From NCBI GenBank assembly GCA_033002965.1, contig JAURVB010001841.1:16507-80506 (forward strand): a DNA stretch of 64,000 nucleotides, in the 5' to 3' direction. Below, in pieces: positions 12,540 through 26,840 of the stretch. A program made the position numbers and the translations under genes. The notes under the pieces are model-generated. The model was not told the origin of the DNA, searched no databases, and saw only the letters and a program-made list of their open reading frames with translations. This stretch comes from Piper betle (taxonomy: Eukaryota > Streptophyta > Magnoliopsida > Piperales > Piperaceae). Every line of letters begins with the position of its first letter. Within the stretch, counting starts at the first letter, position 1.

Positions 12540-14980
12540 TCCAAGGGAAAAAAAGGTTGGTGACCATGTTGTTTCTTGGCCATGTACATTGATTGAAAGG
12601 TGACAGGAAAAGGAGGGAGAGTCTATTTCTAAAGATCCAAAGTCGGCTTGATTTCATGACAACAATATATATATGTAGATTAATTTTAACAGATGGATTC
12701 CACTTAGATGTTTCCCTCGATGAAAATTGTTAAAGTTCAGTTAGCACACTTTAATTAGTTTGTTGTTTATAATGTTTTAGACCTTTTGTTTGATAAGTGT
12801 GCCTTATATTAATTGTCTATAAGGTAATTGAGACGTAACTAAGCTCTCACAAGTCTTACTCACCTTTCCAGAACGAAGTCCCAGGTTGCCTAGCCAATTT
12901 GAAACGCAACAATATTCTACATACATGCAAGTGAATAACATTTTCTTTATTGCATAGACATAGTCTAAAAAGTACTATAATTTGCTATTTTTTTCAATTT
13001 AGTGTAAACGAATAATATTTAACTTTGTCAATGCTAGTACATTGTCATTCTCAGGCCAAATTAATTAAAAAGTGGGGAGAAAGATATTAGCTTATTAGCC
13101 ATTAAAATTTTGTTATTTGTAATTAGTCACATTAATCATAAATTAGAGTTCATTTGTGATCCTACTCCTTTTATTGGTATACATAAGGTTAAAAAAATAA
13201 AGAAAGGGATATTTGGGTATATCAAACTTTTCATCCTTCTCTCCCTTAATTTGTAAATATTTAATGCCTATGATTATACAATTGCTGGGAAAGTTATATT
13301 AATTAGTTAGTTAAATGTCTGGCTATATATGTAGCTCGTTTATAAGGAACATGAAGTGAGAATCAATACTATGGATATATAATATTAGATAAACAAGCAG
13401 TACACAAATTCACTAATCACTATGTTTACTTTGCTATCTGTGACATAAACATCGAATCCTTGTGATTATTATTCACAACCATATACATGAAAATGGAACC
13501 CTTGGATTTTGCCAAAGCTTTTACCACTAGAATACAACATTTAGGATCAATCAAGATAGCAAGAATAAAGTACTGCATTTGGGTATATTTGATTGTGCAA
13601 ATTGTCAACAATTAAACTCCATTAATATTGTTCTAGCATCCAATTAACACTTTCTTTTTCACAATTATTTGGAACATGATTCCAAAGCATTTGATAATGG
13701 TAACGCAATTTGGTCAGGGTGAGTATCATTCCATTTTTTTATTTGAAAATTTCTCCCTCCTCTCCACATGTTCATTTAAATTAATACATTACTATACAAT
13801 AAAACATTTACCTCTGACATTAATAAATTAACACTATTTAGATAAAAATTATAACGACTGCTCGCTCATCCAATTATGCAATATGGTTCATGGTACAAAC
13901 AAAAATTCCTACCAAACAATAACCCAACCCCTCTCCCACATCTCACCCAATATATAGTTTTAAATATTGTACTGGTAACCATATCAGATTTATAGCCGTA
14001 TATTTAGTTCAATCAAGTCGACTTGGGTTCAACCAAATTCTAAAATTATCAAAAAATATTTTATTAAATATTAAAATATATATTATCATCAATATTTTAT
14101 TAATTACCAGTTAAAATATCGAGATTTGTAACAAAAAATAGATTTTGTAAAAAAATTATTTAAAAACTAATATAAATTAAAATGATACGAAAGCTTAAAC
14201 CGTATTAGATTGGAAAATGATGTGAAATGTACTAGGTACAACCTAATAGTATGATACAATATTTAAAATTACGAATCCCCCGCTACAAAAATACAAGGCG
14301 TTCTATATGTTGACATATTATTTTTAAACCACACGAGGAATTTCCTTTATTTTGAAGCCATACCAGATATTTCCTTGCCATTCAACAATCCACTAATTGT
14401 GGAAAATACATTTTTTCAAGGCAATAAAGTTATAGATTAGTATTAATATAAAAATTAGGGTTGATATATATTTGAGTCCTAGCCTATGCTACCGTGAAAT
14501 AGTATCTATGGTAAAGACTGCCTTAAAAATATCAACGACAAGTATGATTATGGTTTTTAATCACAGGGAAAGATTCTTGTAGCTGGGTTTTTTATTTTCC
14601 AAATTAAGCAGATTATTAATGCAGGTTAACCATAGAAATGGGCGTCTTTTTTTTTACTGAATTTTAAAAATTATATGCTAAAGATAAAGTTAGGACAACA
14701 TATCAAGGACGAATGTCACTATTCATGATAGCTCATCTTGATAACCACACGCAGACTTATATCCCCTTTAAATACATCATATGATTTGTGAACAACGGTT
14801 CAAAGTTCAAGCTTCTTTTAGAAAGAAAATTCAAGATTCCCAAGTATTGAAGAAGACGTTCGAATAAAAAATTCAACCCAAAAAAAAAACCCATTATATT
14901 TATTCATCTGCCATGCACAAGAAACAATCCAGCATGGGAGTTGAAGCTTCCCAGTGGCCGCTGCAAATGAAAATTATGAT
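12540..14980. other. AT-rich intergenic region
   Basis: Between the transporter promoter and the first OMT remnant nothing coding is seen. It contains A/T-rich runs only. The sequence just before 14980 does not match the alpha OMT intron of the other copies, so the left breakpoint of that remnant is close to the TA tract at 14983-14996. Confidence 0.45.
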
Positions 14981-14996
14981 GGATATATATATATAT

Positions 14997-15390
14997 TTAT
15001 AGTCTTTAGGGCTGATATACAACGTCGATTCCAGTTTGTTGTAAATTGTGATACAAATGTCTATTCAATGGGTTTTGTTCAATGTTTTAGTAGATTTTGC
15101 ATGATTGGAATGATGAGGAGTACGTCAAGATATTGAAGAACTGCAAAAAAGCTATTCCAACCAAGGAAGAGGGAGGTAAGGTGATATTGGATATGGTGGT
15201 GAATTCCACCCCAGGTGACCATATGGCGACAGAAGATTAATATTTCATGGATTTGTTGATGTTGGTCGACGTAATTGAAATGGAGAGAGACGAGAATGAA
15301 TGGAAGAAGTTGTTTGAAGATGCAGGTTTCACATCATACAAGATCACCCCAGGGCTTGGATCAACGTCGCTCATTGAGCTCTACGCTTAG
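14997..15390 (+). pseudogene. OMT-B: alpha-type O-methyltransferase, exon 2 only
   Basis: The segment starts in the tail of the alpha intron (AGTCTTTAGGGCTGAT at about 15001), has the acceptor TTTTAG at 15085-15090, and continues with exon 2 (15091-15390). Exon 2 reads [20 protein letters not shown] onward to LIELYA and a stop. The His of ILHDW is the catalytic base of the class II plant OMT family. Two nonsense changes kill it: the first codon is TAG where OMT-F has TGG, and a TAA follows HMATED. One codon is also missing after GGKV. Exon 1 and most of the intron are absent. The 3' flank closely matches that of OMT-C and OMT-F. Confidence 0.9.
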
Positions 15391-16985
<1,595 letters not shown>

Positions 16986-17210
16986 AAGTTTTAAATGTAT
17001 CCCAAACATCGCATGTCTTTGGCTAGTTTAATTCCCTTAGCATTAATTATTTTTAATTTTTTTACTTTTTTTTTTACTATTAATAGGATCGAAAGAAAAT
17101 TATACCAGATTTGTATAGAGCCCTTCTCGACTCCTTATTGAATCTAAACGGGAATGAATCACATGTTTAATTGTAAAGGGTGTCTTCACGTAGTTAATTT
17201 TAATAGGGTG

Positions 17211-18930
17211 TGTAAAACCTATGACTCGTATCAGAGTTTTAGGCTAGCGAACAAGTCCGTTTAACCGTTAGTTCGAGTCGAGTCAGTTTCATACCATGTG
17301 TGCTGAGCTAAGGCCGACTGTGTATTATGAGCGATAAAGGTCAAGTGTACCCAAGTATATAATGATAATGTCAGAAAAATAATAAGAAATAAGTTATCAG
17401 AGTAAACGATAGTATGCCAATTATTTTTCTTATGTATTTTTTCGTAAAATTATTTTTAGGCCGAATAACACATTATGTTGCGTTAGATAGTAGTTTGGGT
17501 GGGTTATTAGCTATATAACATGTCATTTTGATGTTATTGAGTGTATTATATTTTGTGGTATTTTTTAATATTTGTTTGGATTTTTTTAGAATTTATTAAG
17601 AGTTAGTTGTTATTTTTTACTCGAGTTAGAGTAAAGTCAATTTTTAATTACAAAATTGTCACAGAAACCTTCCTCCCGAAGTTTCCTCCTCTCACCCGAT
17701 CGCTGTTGCCATCGCCGCCTCTTGCCGCTGCACCGCCACCGACCTCCGCCGGACAGTTGTCGAGCCATCCTTCACCTTCCCAGCCATCACCTAGCCTTCC
17801 CGATGCGAGGAAGCCACGAGCCAGTACCGCGATCCCCACTCCGACTTTGCCACCGACCGTGCCGCTCCGTCGTCGCCATCCCTTCAACCCAAACAATCTT
17901 TTCAGTCCCCATGCACTTTCGCCAAGGCTGGCCCAAGGCCGATCGAGCATCCCTACCCGACACCCACAGCCACCACCGACTACCGTCACCATCATTGTCG
18001 CCGTCGCCCACGTCCTCATCATGGTCACGTCGAGCTCATCTAGCCAGTGCCAACCCACAGCCCCTACCACATCACCTCGTCGGCCAAAAACTATCAGAAA
18101 ATCACATAAACTGCCAGAAATTGCCGGATTCTCCAGAAATTGTCAGATTTTTGCTAATTCCTTCCGTCGACGATCGAACTTTGAACACTACCGGATGCCA
18201 AATTAGATTCCCGAAGAGGCACAACCAAACCCCAATCAGTGCCGATTGCCACTGATTGTTGTCACTGTCGCCAACGATGCGAGTTATAATTAACTTCGAC
18301 TTAATTATTTGACATTGATAATTATTACCATAGCATGTTAAGACTTGATTGATTTAGATAATTAAATACCTTGATTGTGAATAAAACATATTTACATAAT
18401 TTGAATTGTATTGAATTAATGCTAATGAACTAATTAGGTAAGTTGAGTATGAGTTGCTAATTAACTACAATGTAATTAAGGCAATCATGATGTGATTGAT
18501 GTGAATAAGGCTAATGTGCGTGTTATTTAGAATGTGTGAATGCATCATTCAGATAGTGGGCGTTAACTTTTAGATTTGATGTATAGGCACAAGGTAGGTG
18601 CTCGCCGCCTAGGCGCGTAGACACGATTAGAGCTTCTACCAGGTCCGTTTAGGACTCAATTATGGTTTGATTTTTCTTCTATTGTGATTTAATTTGACCG
18701 GTAAGTGGACGTGTCAAGTGGTGGATTTATCGTATCCCACTCCACTCAGGTCATTTAGTCGATTGTATTATCGGATTAATAACCCTTAAGGATGAAATCC
18801 CTCGAATTTGTTTTAAAAACTCAGATACAGATCATGATGTCTTCGGGCCTACTATATTATAATCCATACCCAAACCTATTTATATATAGTTTTCTCAGTT
18901 TTGGTGGGGCACTAATTTGCCAACTGTCAA
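17211..18930 (+). mobile_element. Partial LTR, Ty3/gypsy (family with TGTAAAAC start)
   Basis: It starts TGTAAAACCTATGACTCG, as do copies at 25552 and 30862. Shared landmarks are GTGGGTTATTAG, a C-rich pyrimidine block (17660-18260), GCGAGTTATAATTAACTTCG and, near the end, CATTTAGTCGATTG plus CCCTCGAATTTG, which are also found in the chromovirus LTR at 46230-48464. A TATA-like TTTATATATAG lies at 18880-18892. The C-rich block produces long but low-complexity reading frames on both strands that are not genes. The LTR runs without its normal end into reverse-transcriptase remnants, so it is truncated. Confidence 0.65.
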
Positions 18931-19860
18931 CTGAACCCTCAACTGTCAACTGTGAAATGGGATGGTCGAACTAATGTCTGCTCCTTGATCCACAGCAATA
19001 AGACTATTGAATTTTCGCCTCAAAAGACATTGCCTCCGAGGAGTACTGCTTTTATTTGCCTTTCGTTGGATCAGTTTCAAGCTGAAGTCGATGAGGATGG
19101 TGTATGTCTAACTTTGGTGGCGTCCAGACATGTGGAGTCTAGTAATACATCATCCACTTTGCCACCAACATGTGCCTCCATGCTTGAGGAATTTTCTGCT
19201 GCTTTGGTAGATGATTAACCTTCGGGTCTTTCTCTGAAGCTTAAATTGATCTCTTATTGGATGCTTCAATTCCTAACAAGCCTCACTATAAAATGACACT
19301 CAAAAAATATCAAGAGCTTAGAAGACAGGTAGAAGAGCTCTTAAAAGAAGTTATGTGAGAGAAAGTACTAGTCCATGCATGACACCAGTCTTGCTTGTCC
19401 CTAAAAAGGATGGTTTCTTGCGTATGTAAGTGGATAGTCTAGCTATTTACAAAATTACAGTTCGTTGCAGCTTTCCTAAGCCTCGTTTGGATGATATGTT
19501 GGAAAATAGTATTTTCAAAAGTAGATTCGCAGAGTGGGTATCACCGTATTCGTATTCGTAACCAGGAGATGAGTGGAAAATGGTGTTAAAGACTCGAGAA
19601 GGCTTGTTTGAGTGGCTTCCCATGCCTTTAGGTTTGTCTAACATGCCTAATTTCTTATGAGTCATAAATGAGACATTACAGCCATTTATTGGGGAGCGTG
19701 TAGCCTATTTTAACGACGTACTTATTTATAGCTATGGAGTCTCATCTACAACACTTGAGAGATGTGTTTACTACATTGAGGATGGATAAGTTGAATGCAA
19801 ATCCTAGCAAGTGTTTCTTCTTTATTTCGAGGGTTATCCTCCTGTTATACAAGTTTTTGA
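18931..19860 (+). pseudogene. Ty3/gypsy reverse-transcriptase remnant
   Basis: Broken frames encode recognisable Ty3 RT pieces: [52 protein letters not shown] and VAYFNDVLIYS, where the usual YFDD catalytic motif appears as YFND. Many stops and frameshifts are present; gag, RNase H and integrase are missing. A diverged duplicate lies at 57760-58660 at the same position relative to the beta OMT, so the retroelement was already truncated when the locus duplicated. Confidence 0.8.
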
Positions 19861-20121
19861 TATAACTTTTTATAACTTCTTATAAAAAGTTACATACGAT
19901 ATGACAAAATTAAGTTAAAGTTAAAGTTACATATGATATCGCATTTGAGATATTAAGTTAAAGTTACATATGTTTACAGTAACTTCTTGTAACTTGGATA
20001 ATATTAAATTTTTTATATTATTTAAAAAGCATAAATAACTTTTTATTTTATTTATTAAAACATAGCCGGTACATTATTGTGCGGGGTCCTTGACTAGCTA
20101 GTACATATGATATGGCAAAAT

Positions 20122-21320
20122 TCAATGATAGAGCTCAATAACGGATCGAACACCGAAGCCAGGTGCGATCTTGTATTCCTTAAAGCCAGCATCTTTGAAG
20201 ATTTTGCTCCATTCTTTCTCTTCTCTTTGCCAACCAGAAGTCAAGGTCATCATAAAAACATCGGCCTCGTATTCTACTTGAGTATGCTCGCGATCTTTCA
20301 ACTTGGAGTTCAGCACCACTTCCATTATTATCACCTTTCCTCCCTCTTCTTTGCTCGCCACTGCTTTCTTGCAATTCTTGAGAATCTGTACGCACTCCTC
20401 GTCGTTCCAATCGTGAAGAATATGCTGCACAGATGAAGAAGCATTTTTTTAAAAAATTACTGTATATTCAGCGAGCGAAAGTTTTCATCTGGGTACCCGT
20501 CTAGCAGACTAGTTTGAATTGCATAAATGTTTACCTTGAGCAGAACTGCATCGGTAGATGGTATATGCTTGAACATGTCCCCTTCTATGAATTGGACCCC
20601 ATCATCCTTGGGAAAGTCTGCAGCTACATGTGGAAGATCCAAGACCTTGACGTTCAAGTCGGGAAAGGCCTTGGCAATGGTCCTGGCACAACCACCAGTC
20701 CCGCCACCCACATCGATTAGCGACTTCAAGCCGTGGAACAGTTGGGGGGAATGTGGGACAATGAAGCTCATCAACAACTGACTGTCACTTTCCATGGCGG
20801 CATTGAAGTCCTTGTTTAGATCAGGCTTTTGTGCCGCCACAACCCACATGTTACCACCGTGGCAAAGCTCGAAGGGTAGTGAGCCCTCCATCTTGATCCA
20901 GTCTCCCAAGTAAAATAATGGATTCACTAGTGCGGGATCCAACATCATTTTGGAGTAAGGGACGACACCTATATTGTCATGATTTGTAGTAAGGAGCTTG
21001 GAAGTGGGACTGAGAATATACCTAGGCTCGGTAGTATCACTGCTCTCGTCCAAGGCAAAGATGCCCAAGTGCACAAGCAGGCGCATGAGGCGATACAAAT
21101 GGGGAGATTTGGTTTCGGGAATGGGAATTGCTGCTGCTAGTTCAGAGAGGGACATGGAAGAGGAGTCATTTGAGCGAATCAGGTCTGGTATGCCTATTTG
21201 TATTGCACACCTCAGGGCCATGGAGTTCACATAGCCAAATTGGATGCTGAGAAGGTTGGTGTGTGGCTTAGAGAGCTCGCTAGGCGTCTCAAGCAACTTG
21301 GATATCGTCATTGCGGCCAT
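20122..21320 (-). CDS. OMT-A: beta-type class II O-methyltransferase (intact)
   Basis: Two exons, 20535-21320 and 20122-20424, are separated by a 110-base GT/AG intron in phase 0, giving 362 residues, the usual size for the COMT/flavonoid-OMT family. These cytosolic dimers transfer methyl from S-adenosylmethionine to phenolic hydroxyls. Residues 1-110 form the dimerisation domain (NSMALRCAIQIGIPDL). The SAM loop is LIDVGGGTGG (201-210), then DLPHV (228-232), GDMF (247-250) and the catalytic His in [11 protein letters not shown] (His266). It ends SVIELYH. No frameshift or stop is present. The start is the upstream of two nearby ATGs. A TATA box lies about 100 bases upstream. The substrate cannot be read from sequence; resveratrol-, flavonoid- or alkaloid-type OMTs all resemble it. 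It is about as distant from the alpha OMTs here as from other families, so it is a separate lineage. Confidence 0.93.
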
Positions 21321-21418
21321 CTGATTTGGTCCAGAGTATGAAGTTAGCTAGGGTATAGTTTGAGCCACTGCTGGACTCCTATTGTGGTCTTGGGAAGCAT
21401 GTTGCATATCTTGGTAGA

Positions 21419-21430
21419 CTATTTATAGTG
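21419..21430 (-). promoter_or_regulatory. TATA box of OMT-A
   Basis: The minus strand reads ACTATAAATAGTC about 100 bases before the start codon; the same motif is kept upstream of OMT-E near 60185. It is a canonical plant TATA sequence in the expected place. Confidence 0.6.
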
Positions 21431-21434
21431 ATCA

Positions 21435-22655
21435 CTGGAATAGATCAGCAACAGAAGCAATAATAAAATTTTTTGCCAAATGGAAGGCTCATGATTGTCA
21501 TGACCTTTATTCTACGATGGCTGGCGAGGATGTAGGATATTATGCATTGCACCTGGAAGATCACTGCTAATCTTGTCTGCATTTTATTGTACGTGATGTG
21601 CCAAATTGTATTGTTGGGTTCTGGTCATCATCTCAGCACCGGTTGACTAGGGAAGTTGTATTGTCATTGGATCTCTAGCTGTCGAGTTCTCATAACTCGA
21701 GTCAAATTCTAGACAACAGCCGGGAGGTGTTCGAATGGGAATGCTACTACTTACAATTCGCCATTGTTGAATTCTTCTAGTTACGTGAGACCTTGATTTC
21801 TATACATAAAGTTTAGTAATGACGCACACGATAACGAGGCGAGCATAATGAATTAGTATTTGACCCGCAAATATTGGAGAAGACTACCAAAGAGAAAATC
21901 ATTTTTTCTCGGCGCTTTTATTTTCGTATTGGAGAGTACGCGATCGACTATTATTTGGCCATGGAACATATGTTAATTTTTTAAATTTTCTCCACGTCCA
22001 AAAAATTCTTCAATCTTAAAACATTAGAGAAACGAGGTGTTGAGAAAAGTCCAGCGGAAAAAAGTTTCTCCACGCTTTTTCAGGGGGAAGACGTGGAAAA
22101 AATTGATATTTTTTTCTTACCTTTTTTAAAACATCGTGAAAAAACCATCTTTTATGATGAGGTGCCCTGAGCGGTGCAACTCAGGTTATATCATTTGCTA
22201 AACGGTTGTAACGGGTCCAAAAAAGATTATATGAGACCTACCAAAAAAAATTCATATTAAAGCAAATTAAAGGTGCAGCTTATTAGGTCTAAAAAATGCT
22301 CTCGACTTGACTTACCTATATTTTATATACAGCAATATTCAATAGTAATTTAAATAATAAATGTTTGGGGCATTGATTATAAGACAGCTTAACTATTTTA
22401 AAAAACGTGCATTTGCACTTGTTAAACTGATGGTGGCATAAATATATAATTTAACAATTAACAAATACTTAACATAGTAACAGACCTTGATCATTCCCCA
22501 TGAATTTGCGAGAGAAAAAACCATTGCCTAAAATCAGTGTTAGTGAAAGGAGTAACAAGAATGGATCATTGTCTTTTTTATTGTGTTTGGTCCTTAGTTT
22601 TGTTTGTGTCTGACCTGTGGTGCTTTTGTTTGATCTGTAATGTTTGCGTTTGATC
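21435..22655. repeat. Upstream flank of the beta OMT (copy in region I)
   Basis: Non-coding DNA matching 60195-61390 and, with internal deletions, 37132-37545. Landmarks: TTTATTCTACGATGGCTGG, TATTTGGCCATGGAACAT and ATCAGTGTTAGT. Homology stops near 22655 at GCGTTTGATCC, exactly where the copy at 61390 passes into the promoter of an alpha OMT, so the alpha partner of OMT-A has been lost or separated here. Confidence 0.75.
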
Positions 22656-22659
22656 CATA

Positions 22660-24160
22660 ATTTTTTAAGCACAAACAGTTTGTTCAAGCAACAAGCTCTC
22701 TTGAAATCCTTCTTTTCACCTTTTTTCCTTATATTTGAATTTGCAAGTAACTAGATCATTTTGTGTAGGTTTTTATGTTGAGACCAATACAGGGCAATAA
22801 TAGCTTCGATTTGAATTTCAATTTGAAGAATGTGAGTTCTATAGAATTTTTTTCTTCTCCTATAGGTCTTTAGCTCGAACAAGGAAGAGCACTCACTACT
22901 CAATTTTTGTGAAAGAAGTTGGTTCGATGATACTCTAATGCATGTTCTAACACATTATCCCTGCTTAGTCTGTTTGAGCTGAGACTTAGAAAGTACAACA
23001 GCCTATTGATTTCATGAACTGACTCATTTGTGGACATGAGAATATTGCTACTAGTACTGATAACTTCATTATTATGGTTTATGGTTGCTTGGGAACTATT
23101 TGGCAATTTACAAAATACTGTTCTTTTCAAATTTGTTGGCATAAAACTTTGAAATGTTGTTGGCAAAGATATAGTTGCAGATAGCTGGGCTTTTGTGCTC
23201 TATTTCTAATCATTTTTCTTTTCAAACTTTGGAGCTTCGACAAGAAAATCAGTCCAAGAAATAGAGCAAAAGCCTTGGCATGTGCAATCTCATTGTGCAA
23301 CATGAGGTTGTCAACCTCATCAGTGGTTATTTTGGGAGATAACTAGAAAGTGGTTGATGCATTCTACTGATCAGATGCTTCGACAATAGAGTATAATCTC
23401 CATCCTTACGTAGTGTGACTCAAGATATTATGTAATGCAAATCATCTGGAAGTGCCAGGAGATTGAGACAGTTTTGGGTTTGCTTGTAGCCATGGAGCTT
23501 GGAATATAGTAGTACCCAAATGATCTACGAATCTCACTTTTAACGTACAATTTAGATGTCAATTTTTTTTGGAGCAGGATAAGTAGTTCATTGTATTAGC
23601 AGGTATCCTATGGTGATGATGATCATTGTTATCGTGTATTAGCAGGATATTGAAAGATATAATTTGTGGGAAAGGTCATCAAAGATCATCTATTTTTGCA
23701 ACTTTCAACTTGTTTATGCCAGATCAGGATACATCTAGATTGCCATGTTCAATTGAATAACATCTTGGCGCGATTGAACCACTGGCTCTTCAAATAAAAT
23801 TTACACATCTGAATTGCTCTACGTTTTGAGCTAAATATCCACTTAAACCTTACCACAAGCAATCAAGAAACTGATTACAATCAATATATATAACTAACAT
23901 CAAACTCCAAGGAGAGACTTGTGAAAGTTGGGATTCAGTTTAAGATACCACTTCAAGCACTAATTTTCCAAAGATGTGACAATAAATTGCTTACATGAAA
24001 GTTGAAATATAAAAGCACAGTTTTGTTTTTCAAGTTCACATATCAGAAAAGAAAGAGCAAAAATGGCTAAAACTCGGTGCTTATAATCTTGTAACCGATG
24101 AAACTAAAATGAGCAAAAAAACTACAACAATCCAAAGTTTCACACTTTCTTCCAATCATT
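22660..24160. other. Intergenic region without a recognised gene
   Basis: Moderately complex sequence with short frames on both strands. One minus-strand stretch near 23230-23345 translates to a protein-like DNLMLHNEIAHAKAFALF, but I cannot assign it and no splice model is convincing. It could be a very decayed gene. Confidence 0.3.
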
Positions 24161-24164
24161 CAAC

Positions 24165-24480
24165 TATTTTGAAGGCATCGATATAGTCTTCAGGGGAGAG
24201 ATCTGGTGCTGGCAGACAGTTTTCTGACGGTGCCCAACAAGTACATGAGGAGACCAGAAGGGGAGGATGGAAAGTGGTTGTACAGCAGATTGGCAGGGGG
24301 ACAAGGCTCCGTCCGGTAGGAAGCCGGCAAAGACCCGGTAGAGAGGAGCCCGAACGGGGTGGGGCGACGGAGGAGGCGAGGAGACCACCGGTACTAATTT
24401 AGGGGAGGAGCGCGGCTGACAGGGTCGCAGGCGAAGATGGACGAGGGGGTGGAGTGAATGGAGCTTCGGTCGGTGAATTA
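24165..24480 (-). other. GC-rich block, possible decayed first exon
   Basis: A sharply GC-rich island in AT-rich surroundings. On the minus strand one frame reads LPAPDLSPEDYIDAFKI close to its 3' end, protein-like but preceded by frame changes. It resembles the 5' exon of a captured or dead gene. I do not recognise the family. Confidence 0.25.
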
Positions 24481-24959
24481 AGTGTTTTCCCTTCTATATG
24501 ACACCAAACCATCGTCCTAATAATCTGACGGCTTAAATATAATAATTTTTTTAGACCCTGATTAGTTAAAATCTCTTATTTATAGTTACATATTAATATT
24601 AAGTTCTCCTTTTATTTTTATTAATAAGAGTAAATGGGCCTATTGCAGACTATGAACCCAGTTGTTGATTGATTTTATTTTTTTCCTTACTACGAAAAAC
24701 TTGCAATTCATTCAGTATCAGAAGATTCAGAAGGCTCATACTTTGATATAGCTTGCTATTGTGACAAGAAAAGTTGAGTGCATAACAAATGCACAATAAG
24801 GTCTAACTATTAGAAGCCTAAAACCAGAAAGACAAACACTAAGCTCTAAACTTCACACAAACCAACCACAATACAGAGAAAAGCTCTAAATTTGGTGTTT
24901 ACGTTTCCAAGTTCAAATGAAATGAATCATATAATGAGCATCCGATCTAAGGCTATTAA

Positions 24960-25140
24960 TTAAGCGTGCCTGTGAGCATTTATTATTTGACTCAGCTTAA
25001 GACTCAAACATTTAAATTTAAATCCTCGAGCCCGAACTCGAATCCCACGAATCGAGTTTGATAAAGGCAGTGTTCAACTCGTCTCGACTCGGTTATAACT
25101 CAAACCCAATTCGAAATCGACTCGTATCTTGACTCAAGTA
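24960..25140. repeat. Degenerate GAGCTCGA-type repeat
   Basis: Runs of words such as GAACTCGAATCC and CTCGACTCGG match the subterminal sequence of the hAT-like elements at 26.9, 29.7, 50.9 and 51.6 kb. No ends could be fixed. Confidence 0.35.
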
Positions 25141-25551
25141 CGACTCAAAAATATAATATAATAATATATATAATACCACTTACCTACTCAAAACACGTTT
25201 AAAATCGTAGATAAATCTTATTATTGACTATTAATATAAATTCTAAAAAATAATTTACTATAATAAAAGAACAAAAACTAATTTTAATTAACATGAGTCT
25301 GCTACCTACAGAAAATCTCTGCCATAATAATTTAATTGTTTATCATGACTTAATTAACTAAAATCATAAGGTTAACAAATTATACATTTTATGGCTTGTA
25401 TAAGAGATAGACCACCAAAAACATAGATAAGATAACCAAAAGATTTACAGTTTATTACCAAGTTAAAAAATATATATAAAAATACATATATAAAAATATC
25501 ATACTTATAATCAGGTTCTTACATGATCTAGCATCAATCAATAAGCCCATG

Positions 25552-26720
25552 TGTAAAACTCATGACTCGAGTCAGAGTTTATATTAGCGAACCAGTTGGT
25601 TGAACCATCGGTTTGAGTCGAGTTAGTTTCACGAACTACCTACTGAGCCGAAGCTAACTGTGAGTTATGAGCGATGAGGGTCAAGTGTACATGAGTATAT
25701 GATGATAACGTCAAAAAGATAATGAAAAATGAGTTATCAGAGTTTATGAAAGTATGCAATATATATTTTTTATGTATTTGATCGTAGAATTATTTTTATG
25801 CTGAATAACATATTAGGACACATTATAAGATAATTTGGGTGGGTTATTAGTTATAGAGCATGTTATTGTGGTATTATGATGTGTATTATATTTTATGGGA
25901 TTTTCCTTTTTTTGGATTTTTTTTAGGATTTATTACCTATTAGTTATTATTTTTTACTCGAATCGGAGTGGAGTCAACTTTTATTTACGATATCGCCGCC
26001 GACCTATTTCCTTCCCCCCCCCCCCCCCCGCCCTTGACGCTTCTCATTCCCCCAAACCCTCGACGACCATCTCCTTCTCTGTCGCCAACACCACCTCCGG
26101 CCACCGCACCACCGCTGATCAACGCCGCTGGTCACCGCCAGAACATTGCCGACCATTCCCCTTTTGTCCAGCCATCGTCCAGCCTCCACGAAGCGACGAA
26201 AACGTCATGACCGCACCACGCTCCATTCGCCGAATACACTGTCGGCGACCGCTATGGCTTCAATGATGCCAACCCTCCCGCGACCTTCCCCGATCGGAGC
26301 GGAGCCCAACACTGCCCATCTTGGCCGGATCTCGTCACCCCACCACCTACCACCCCTGCTTTACCTTTTTCTGATGAGATGCCGCCTCCGCCAACCTTTT
26401 CGACGTCATAGACAAGTCGGGCTCACCGAGCCAGTGCCAACGGTACCCCATACTATCGCCATCTCGCTGGTAGCCACTGCCGGCAATAGTTGCCAAAAAC
26501 CGCTGGAAAGCTACTAAAACCCGTCCAAAAATCAGATTCACTGGAATTTGCCTGATCTTCCACCAAACTCTTCCAGTTAAACCCGATCGAACTTCTAACG
26601 CCGCCCACTGTCGAATTCGAGCTCCGAGATGTGCGACAAAACCCTAGCCGTTGCCGATTGTTGACGACGCGAACTATAATTACCTTCGATTTAATTATTT
26701 AAAATTGTTAATTATTAGCA
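25552..26720 (+). mobile_element. Partial LTR of the TGTAAAAC family
   Basis: Starts TGTAAAACTCATGACTCGAG and follows the copy at 17211 through GTGGGTTATTAG, the pyrimidine/C-rich block (25995-26480, including an 18-base C run at 26017) and CGCGAACTATAATTACC. The right part grades into the tandem repeat at 26841. Long frames in the C-rich block are compositional artefacts. Confidence 0.6.
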
Positions 26721-26840
26721 CATCATGGTAGGATTGATTGTTAGACGTTATGAATGTCTAGTAGTGGATGAAATGATATTTGTATGGTTTGAGTTATGCT
26801 TAATGAATGCTAATTATTTAATTTAGTAAATTAAATCTAA

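Noticed and set aside
17607..18255. 199-codon overlapping frames on the plus strand and a 140-codon frame on the minus strand
   Set aside because: All come from the C/T-rich block of an LTR that recurs in partial LTRs elsewhere in the window; composition is low-complexity and none is conserved in the copy at 56.7 kb.
25895..26541. Proline-rich 123-codon frames
   Set aside because: Same C-rich LTR block as at 17.6 kb; frames open because of composition, not selection.
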